Assembly (NCBI GenBank): GCA_026168455.1 | Contig: CM047426.1 | Coordinates: 41,744,307-41,808,306 of the forward strand | Direction of reading: 5' to 3' | Source: Theocolax elegans | Lineage: Eukaryota; Arthropoda; Insecta; Hymenoptera; Cerocephalidae | DNA length: 64,000 nt | In this document: positions 57,216-64,000 of the stretch, one piece after another | Layout: each line of letters opens with the position of its first letter | Position numbering within the stretch: position 1 is the stretch's first letter | Program-made: the position numbers and the translations under genes | Notes under the pieces: generated by a model | What the model saw: the letters and a program-made list of their open reading frames with translations, nothing else | What the model was told of the DNA's origin: nothing | The model's database searches: none

Positions 57216-57394
57216 ATAATGCAATCTACAAAAGTTATTTGTGAATGAATATGATAGCTGGAATGTACTATTGGCGCCATCTACTGTGAGGTTATAAATT
57301 AATATAATATTTCAACGGATGATGGCGCTACTAGTACATTACAGCTTACTACATTACCGACGCTTCGTCGATAGTTTTTCACTATGGCACTCCC
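57216..57394. other. Right terminal region of the 27-kb insertion with a hairpin
   Basis: GCTGGAATGTACTATTGGCGCCATC (57256) is roughly inverted at about 57324-57350 (GATGGCGCTACTAGTACATTACAGC), a foldback directly inside the right end. Confidence 0.6.
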
Positions 57395-57935
57395 TAAGAT
57401 AAACAAGAACTGTACAACGGTGTACCACCCCCAATCTAATGGTGGAATTGAGCGTATGCACCACACCCTTAACGAATACCTAAAAATGTATATTGAAACT
57501 CATACCGAATGGGATACGATTCTACCTTTAGCGCAACATGCTTATAATACTGCAGTACATGAAGGAACAGGTTATACTCCACACAAAATTCTATTTGGTC
57601 AAAGAGCAAGAACTCCCTCTCGCTTCCCTCCTAAAGAACAATTACCTACATATGACGATTATTTAACAGATATAACATCAACCTTATCTCAACTTCGTAC
57701 ACTAGCTGCAATGAATTTAGTACAAGCAAAATATAGATCTAAATTTCATTATGACAAAAAACAAAATATTAAACATTTTAGGGAAGGAGAAATTGCATAT
57801 TTATTAAAAAAATCCAAAACAGGGAAAAACGGATAATGATTATGTAGGGCCTTGTGAAATTTTGGGTATAAATTATGAAACACAAAACGCAAAAATACAG
57901 AAAGGAAGTACCAATTATTCACAATGTAATTTATA
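57395..57935 (+). pseudogene. Gypsy integrase, C-terminal part with catalytic Glu
   Basis: Continues the integrase after the insertion: YHPQSNGGIERMHHTLNEYL with the catalytic Glu, HKILFGQRARTPSRFP, and a C-terminal domain REGEIAYLLKK; after a one-base shift at about 57832, DYVGPCEILGIN and NAKIQKG. The apparent start codons MALP of the 57384 frame are from the insertion end. Strand-transfer enzyme when intact. Confidence 0.92.
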
Positions 57936-60900
57936 ATAGAACAAAAAGAAACACATAAAATATTAATAATTGTATTGATACTGGATATTTGAGGAAATAA
58001 TAAACTATACAATTATAAGTTCAGATGTATTACTATATTAATTTAAGAAAGAGTACTATTAAATCGTATATTGTTATTATAAGCAACAAAATTCTGCACA
58101 AACTGCAAATGTTTATAGAATATGCTATTGTCATGTATATACTTATTAAATATTTATTGCATACTGCTGAAATGATTAACCGAGTTAATAAAAAAAATAT
58201 ATAATAATTTTTATGTATATTTGGATAATATATTTTCGAAACAATTTAATAATGCAAAAAAAAATTCGTTATTAATATGAAGAAAAATTATAAAGATATT
58301 GCAATTTGTTATAACTAATAAGAAAAATGGAAAACGTTATTAAGCAAAAAAAGTGTACATCCTTAATTGTTAAATTAGGCGAAAGAAGTATTTCGATATC
58401 TTTATAAACATAGCTGATAATTAATTATAAACAATTATAAGTTATAAATAATAAAAAGAATGCAAAATATTATTAAGTAAAAAAAAGTGTACAACCTTAA
58501 TTGTTAAATTAGGTGAAAGAAGTATTTCGATATCTTTATAAACATAGTTAATATTTAATTATAAAAAATTAATTTACAACTTAAGAAAAAATCATCTATA
58601 TAGTTTTACATAGAGTTTGTTATGCACTATTCGAAAGCGCAATAAAATTATAAACAAATTGACTTTTATTAATTAATTATTTATAAAAATTAAAATTAAT
58701 TTAATGAAAAAGCCACAAAACCTTAGTTGCAAAACTAGAAAAAGAAAAGATTTAGAAAAGTTAATTAGGAACCGAGTTATAGAAGAAAATCAGGTTATTA
58801 TGCAAAAGAAATTATTATTTTAATAAATTACGTAAGAACAGTTATAATTAAGTTATTTAACAAAAAAAGTTTTTCGAAATTCCGTCTAATGAAAGAAAAA
58901 ATGAAAAGTTAACAAATTTAATATTATAACCAGAAAGTGTATTCTTAATTAACAAATTAGAGCCCTTTTTGCTAATTTTAGGACCAATAGTTTACGAGTT
59001 ATTGCATTATACATTTAAAATGCAACTTCTCAAATTATGCATATGTTTACCTAATTAAGGTACCTACGTTGTCGGATTTTCAAAAATCTCAAAATTTAAA
59101 CAACTTATCTCAATTTACAACTTAATAACAATTAGATAAATTTAATAATTAGTGTTAATTTATTTACTAATATTATAAATAAATATAAGCAAAGAATAAT
59201 TGTATATGGATTATTGAAACATATTTATTATATATAGCTATGCATATAAGATGCACGCAAATATATATATGTATACATATACATATATACACAATTGTAC
59301 ATACGCACATTGCGCGTGTATTTATTGATTGCAAAAAAAAATTATTATTCTTTTCTACATAAACTTTTGGGTAGTAAAAAAAAAGTATATTTAACAGAAT
59401 AACATTGTATAACTTAATTAATAAATAACAATAAAGATTAATCGTATATATAAATATATATACACTAGCACATATATACATATACAATATGACAAAGAAA
59501 TTATTAAACGGAGGCAGATTCGACATTACGAATAACCATGTGAAGAAGTCATTATTAGAGATAAGAAAATATTCACAATTCATCGTCGTCGATAATCAAG
59601 TATAACGCGCACGTGCGATTACATCCTATATTTTAAAAGACGATCATGAATCTAGTGGAAGAAAACGAAATCACACGGCCATCAGAAAATTTTCTGATGG
59701 CCGAGTGCTATAGTCAAATAACACGGTTTTACACGAGGGCGAGTCACCGCCCACGAGTATATTGCATACCCAGGTAGGCTTCGTCTTAAGCCATGCGCAC
59801 CGCGCGCTAAACATACGAATGTGTTAAATAAACGTAGAAACGGATTCAGGCTGGCACACACTTTACACGTATATACTGTACATTATATACCTACATGTAG
59901 CTATCGTTAAGCATATAATTGATATTTTACATACCAAAATAGTACTAATGCAGTTTAACTAAATCAATATTTTTAATATATTGTAGCAAACTATCTCTTT
60001 CTAACTTACATATTACATACCATAACAAATTAATATAAACAAAATTATTATTACTTAAAATGTTAAGTGATAAAGAGTTACAATTTACTTCTATTATTAT
60101 TTTTGCATAAGAATGAAATAAAAAAAGGTAATATATTAAATTAATATCAAAAGTTCTAAGTAGTAAGATAAATAATAAATTCTGTGAACCTGAGTAAGAA
60201 AATGAAATGATTGAAATTAATGCAGTTATTCGAATATGTGTAATATTTCTGCATCAAAAGATGGACAGAACAAACTGTGAAATTTTACTAACAATGACAG
60301 AGTTGGTAGAGCAATGAGCTCGTATGCTTGTCATTTATTAGCACCAAAATGGTAGCCAAATAGTAATCTAATTCCTTGAAACTTCAGGTCGAAAAAAACA
60401 AAAGAAAAAGAAATACATATGTATATATAAACATATATATTGCGACTTACATATTTGACTTTGTACAATACTATAGTCGATAATATATTGACTTATATTT
60501 AAAAACACATTTTACACAAGCATTATTAATGCTAACTGCAAAATAAGTAACTAATATAGAATAAAGGAAAGAATCTAGTAAATAAAAAAAAAATTTTTCT
60601 TGCTAATTAAACATAGGACCGAATTATGCTAGATAAATAAAAAAAACGAATAAATTAATAATTGATAATTAACAAAAAATGTCATTCTTATTGCTTAAAT
60701 TTATATTATCAAAAAGAAATTAGTAAATAAGAGTCATTGTTGTAAACAATTTTAATAACATGCATATAAGAGTATAATAGTGTAAATTTGTTAGAATGAG
60801 ATTAGTTCTGTAAATTTATGCAGTATGCATATATTATATAAATTGTAAAAGGAACTTATAACCGTAACTATTAAGGATTATATCAAAATGAAATTGTAAT

Positions 60901-61347
60901 AAAAATATAGACAAAAAAATAATTATTAATAAAAAAACAGAAGACATTAATGTAAAAAAAAGAAAGAAAAAGAAGAGTAAAGAGACACACACACATACAA
61001 AAAAAAGAAAAATATTAACAATAAATATATAAAGAAAAACTTTCATAAGACATAATAATACTAATAACAAAAAAGAAAGCAAAAAATGTAATAAAAAAAA
61101 TTAAAAAAAAAGACACAAAAGATTTTAATCATTGACAACTACGTCTAATTGGAAAACGATCTTTTCGCGGGGATGTTAACCAATCTTCAACAGTAGGACG
61201 AATTTATTTGAAGATCAAGACGTGATCACATTATATATAGATAGATAGATTTAAGTATATTATAAGTATTATTATTAATGCAGTTAAACAGGAAAATATA
61301 TAGCAAAAAAAATATGTTCAAAAAAATTTGTTTAAAAAATAGTATAA
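57936..61347. other. AT-rich region between integrase and the 3' tail of gypsy
   Basis: No credible gene; any env here is decayed beyond recognition. Contains a ~130-bp tandem duplication at 58345-58560 (GTGTACA-CCTTAATTGTTAAATT, GAAAGAAGTATTTCGATATC), a perfect 26-bp palindrome at 59677-59702, and TA/CA-rich microsatellite-like DNA at 59250-59300 and 59440-59490. Confidence 0.5.
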
Positions 61348-61749
61348 AGGTATAGAAGATATCCAGTGTCTTATAATTTTAATATTGTATTATTAGAATT
61401 AGCGACAACTCGCAAATTTCCAATTAATTTAACAAATTATTTATTTTATGAAACTAGATTAAACATATCAGATATTTCGTATAATTATAGAGTAACTAAT
61501 AGTAATAGTCCAATACAGAAATTACATGCAACTAAAGATTTTTCACTGAACTCTGACAGCAATTTACACGAAATAATAGAAAAAGCTCGAGATATAGGAA
61601 AATACCATAAATTAAATGATCAGTTTGATTATCTAAAAGATACATTATCGTATTCTGGAGGCAGCTCTCTAGTAATTCTTATAATAATAATAATAGTTTG
61701 GAAGATTCTCGCATCCGGGGGGTCCCTTTTATTAATAATAATAGACTGA
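61348..61749 (+). pseudogene. Possible env-like C-terminal fragment of gypsy
   Basis: Open frame directly before the 3' LTR region. About 110 residues ending in a hydrophobic segment SSLVILIIIIIVWKIL, which could be a transmembrane anchor, followed by a short tail. ATATCCAG at 61359-61366 could be the splice acceptor for an env RNA. No ATG starts it. Env origin is inferred from position and the anchor only; chance AT-rich hydrophobic coding is the alternative. Confidence 0.35.
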
Positions 61750-61952
61750 TTACAGGTAATCTAAATCACATACAGCCACGCTCAACGACGATCCATGTAC
61801 TCAGCCCAGCAAATCTTGAGAGGACAGTTACAACCGAAACGAATATCCATTAATAAAAAAAAATCGATAACAATAATAATGAAAATTTTTTTTCCTGCAT
61901 CACCTACACTTCCACAAACGACGAGGGCGACGTTTTTTTCAAGGCCCAGACG

Positions 61953-62576
61953 TGTTACGTGTGGCAACACGTCACTTATAATATATTAATACAACATGCA
62001 TAAATTAAATATAAGTAACGCAATGCTGATATTAAATCAATCCAAATCGGAGCACGATCGCCGGTACACGGTAAAGAATAAACTGCTGACGTCGAGTTCA
62101 ATGAGCTCAAACGACGAGGAGTAACGCTGACTCTCGGGTCACCAACACCGCCCCGCTGACGATTTCGTGGAGGCATTGCAACACCGCACGAGAAAACGAT
62201 ACACATGTTGAGGAGTCAGACAATTATGTAGGACAATGAGTTACGTATATAAACAAAAGGAACAGCCGGTCGCGAGTTCAGTTCACATACAGAAGTAAAA
62301 CAAGCGATTAGCTTGCCTTGCAGCAAACACGAACCAGCCTAGCATCAACCAACCAGCATCCAACCAGTGAGTAATACAAATATCGTACGAAGAGGATCTT
62401 ATTTTTGTACTGCACCATACTATTAAACTCTCGAAAGGATTGAGATAATAAACAGCAGTATTTATTTATTAACATATTAATTAATTATTTAATCCTATCT
62501 TCACCATCCGCTCATTAAGCAGTCCGCTTAATCGAGTAACGGTACCCATTATAGTGGATACTTATCACACGTAACA
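61953..62576 (+). repeat. 3' LTR of the gypsy element
   Basis: 624 bp, TGTTACGTG...CACGTAACA. Relative to the 5' LTR it lacks ~140 bp (62310 region) and has ~35 extra bases near 62480-62520 (CCATCCGCTCATTAAGCAGT). About a dozen substitutions. Followed by ATAT, the right target duplication. Confidence 0.9.
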
Positions 62577-63599
62577 ATATTTTGCTACTTAAATATAACA
62601 TAAAATTTTTTTATTAGGAAATAACTGCTACAAGGTTTCTTCAATAAAAATTACTAAAATTACAATGAAATAGGAAGTACTTTGTACGTATCATAAACAT
62701 AATTTTCATTCAACATTTATATATTACTAAAACTTTGTTAAAGTTACTGCACTGTTGAAAAATAATACATTTTTCAGAAAGGTATATTCTATACGTAATT
62801 TATTTTATAATATTTAGTCCTGCCATATCTTACATCAACAAATATGCAACAATATTTATATAATAATATTCATTTGTGCATAATTGATTTCTCTGTACCG
62901 AATAAAACAAAAATGTATATATTTTTTTGCTTTTAAATATAAAATAATAATTGCTTACCCATGGCTACCACCGTTACTTAAGTGATTAGACAGTTTATTT
63001 TGATTTACTATAATATTCTCTGTACGACTTTGAATCAATTGTGGATTGATAATATCATATTTTAAACAAATACTGGCACTTGATGTGATTACAGAAACAA
63101 ATTTTAACAAAAACAAGGAAAAGACTATATTACACAGTCACTATAAATTCCAATAATTCATGAAGTAGAAAAAATCGATAAAAATTGATAATATCACAAT
63201 TATTGTAAAATTTAATTATCTATTTATCAAATCAAACAATGTAATGTCTTATAAATTACAGAAAAGAAAATATTCTTATACGAACCTGCTAAATTTATTA
63301 AAAAAATTTACAGTTAAAACCAATAACAATGTTAAATAAAGTGGTTTCAAATTCATTTGTAAAATACGACAGGATCCAATAAAAAAACATGTGCATTTGT
63401 AAATTATGATATTCGATAAAATCAAAATACATTTTTATTGGATTTTATTGGTTCTTTTCAACCGGGATGGACACTATTACTTTTGGTAACCTATATAAGT
63501 ATCCACTTTTACATAACCTCTAAATTTTATAAAAATTTGACTACATTAAAACAAACATAGGTAAGTAAAAAAAATTTTTTTGCATAAAAACATATTTTT
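62577..63599. other. AT-rich flank
   Basis: No supported gene. ATCCAATAAAAA and TTTTTATTGGAT (63375-63450) form a weak inverted pair. Confidence 0.45.
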
Positions 63600-63775
63600 T
63601 AATCGGTGCTAATCAGCGACGGAGGTCATACGATGTCTTTGTGAAGAAAGCACTTGTTGAAAATACGTACCCCAGTGGTGCTTGTATCAATCGGCCGGGG
63701 CCGGGAGTCGAACCTGGGACCTCCAGATTACGAGCCCGACGCCCTACCGACCGAACCATCGCAGACCTCCGATAA
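63600..63775 (-). mobile_element. tRNA-derived SINE
   Basis: On the minus strand: A-box-like TGGTTCGGTCGGTAGGGC, an arm with GGGCTCGTAATCTGGAGG (anticodon-loop-like CTCGTAA) and B box GGTTCGACTCC (63704-63714), followed by ~95 bp of non-tRNA body ending ...GCTGATTAGCACCGATT and an AT-rich tail. Promoter boxes are good, but the acceptor stem does not close, so SINE rather than tRNA gene. Confidence 0.6.
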
Positions 63776-64000
63776 ATACATATACAATTACATCCTACAA
63801 TCTATAAAAGTTTCTATTTTTATATGAACCTAATAAATTCAAAATTTTTGCATAACTTTAAATAGTTCAAAATTTTTACATAACCTTAAGGGGACAAGCC
63901 AACGTTTTCGATCAAAAAATCGATTTCTATTGCTTTAATCGATTCAAACTTATTTGAATAAAGTAAGATTTTGAACTACCTCATGAAAATCGATTTTTCT
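63776..64000. other. AT-rich flank with a TTAAGGGG end
   Basis: CCTTAAGGGGACAAGCC at 63884-63902 followed by ATCGATTT words in both orientations looks like the left end of another element cut by the window edge. No gene. Confidence 0.4.

Larger units (their letters stand above)
30103..57394. mobile_element. 27.3-kb insertion with 12-bp inverted ends and TAA target duplication
   Basis: Left end GGGGGTGCCATA (30103-30114); right end TATGGCACTCCC (57383-57394), its inverse with one mismatch. Both are bordered by TAA (30100-30102, 57395-57397). Deleting the interval and one TAA rejoins the gypsy integrase frame at N-I-F-K-I-N-K. Three-base TWA duplications with G-rich ends are typical of PIF/Harbinger elements, so the founding insertion was probably of that type and later grew by nested insertions. 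No Harbinger transposase is visible inside. Confidence 0.8.
15965..62576 (+). mobile_element. Ty3/gypsy retrotransposon, nested-insertion-expanded
   Basis: The two LTRs have the same family sequence and orientation, begin TGTTACGTG and end CACGTAACA, and are flanked by ATAT on both sides (15961-15964 and 62577-62580). Between them, in order: primer binding site, gag, protease, RT, RNase H, linker, OTU-like region, integrase, and an env-like tail, all on the plus strand. The 46.6-kb span is due to a 2.45-kb internal duplication, a 3.3-kb foldback element and a 27.3-kb insertion in the integrase. The LTRs differ by roughly a dozen substitutions plus indels, so it is not recent. All frames carry stops or frameshifts; it looks dead. 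Confidence 0.88.

Noticed and set aside
30103..57394. piggyBac-type insertion at TTAA
   Set aside because: The left flank ends TTAA, but the right flank is TAAG, so only TAA is duplicated, which fits Harbinger-like rather than piggyBac.
60285..60350. tRNA-like sequence (GTTGGTAGAGCAATGAGC)
   Set aside because: Only a D-arm-like stretch is present; no B box follows at tRNA spacing.
1..64000. CRISPR arrays, operons, bacterial or phage genes
   Set aside because: No regular direct repeats with unique spacers and no bacterial-type gene organisation; repeats are eukaryotic transposon and satellite types.

Overview
The window is non-host-like, AT-rich eukaryotic DNA from an insect genome. A hymenopteran, probably an ant, is my best guess from the mix of LINE, BEL/Pao, Ty3/gypsy, copia and CACTA-like relics. 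There are no operons, prokaryotic genes or CRISPR arrays. I see no intact host gene; the closest thing is one BEN-domain-like exon with good splice signals at 8797-9022. Almost everything else is transposable elements inserted into one another.

Layout. (1) 1-3240: two tandem copies, period 1642 bp, of a truncated LINE whose reverse transcriptase carries the same lesions in both copies. (2) 3241-15964: MITEs, tRNA-derived relics and at least eight 'word arrays', where one short word recurs in both orientations at irregular spacing next to a CCC... or CAC(T/G)G-type end. (3) 15965-62576: one Ty3/gypsy provirus-like element bounded by a 736-bp and a 624-bp LTR with a 4-bp ATAT target duplication. 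Its gag, protease, RT, RNase H, an OTU-like cysteine protease region, integrase and a possible env-like tail are all present but broken. Part of gag-pro-RT is duplicated (period 2452 bp). A 3327-bp foldback element (23151-26477, 8-bp target duplication) interrupts pol. A 27.3-kb interval (30103-57394, 12-bp inverted ends, 3-bp TAA duplication) splits the integrase between its second Asp and its Glu.

(4) The 27-kb interval holds: a tandem array of GC-rich hairpin blocks (30.9-42.0 kb); a nearly complete BEL/Pao element on the minus strand (34025-41783); duplicated exon-like pieces (42.4-43.3 kb); an inverted pair of CACTA/DUF4218-like transposase fragments (43937-46210 and 53001-54293); a TA-flanked 847-bp MITE in one arm, for which the other arm is the empty site; a copia 3' end; a second, gag-protease-only BEL/Pao element whose LTRs look identical (47335-52078); and a ~100-bp monomer satellite organised as dimers and a 599-bp higher-order repeat (54.95-57.2 kb). 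(5) 62577-64000: flank with a tRNA-derived SINE on the minus strand.

The relative order of events can be read from the nesting: gypsy first, then the foldback and the TIR-bounded insertion, then hairpin array, inverted duplication and BEL elements, with the gag-only BEL the youngest. The most unusual items are the OTU-like domain inside gypsy pol, the hairpin array, and the word-array elements, which I interpret as termini and subterminal repeats of CACTA-like transposons. All calls come from reading the sequence; no database search was possible.
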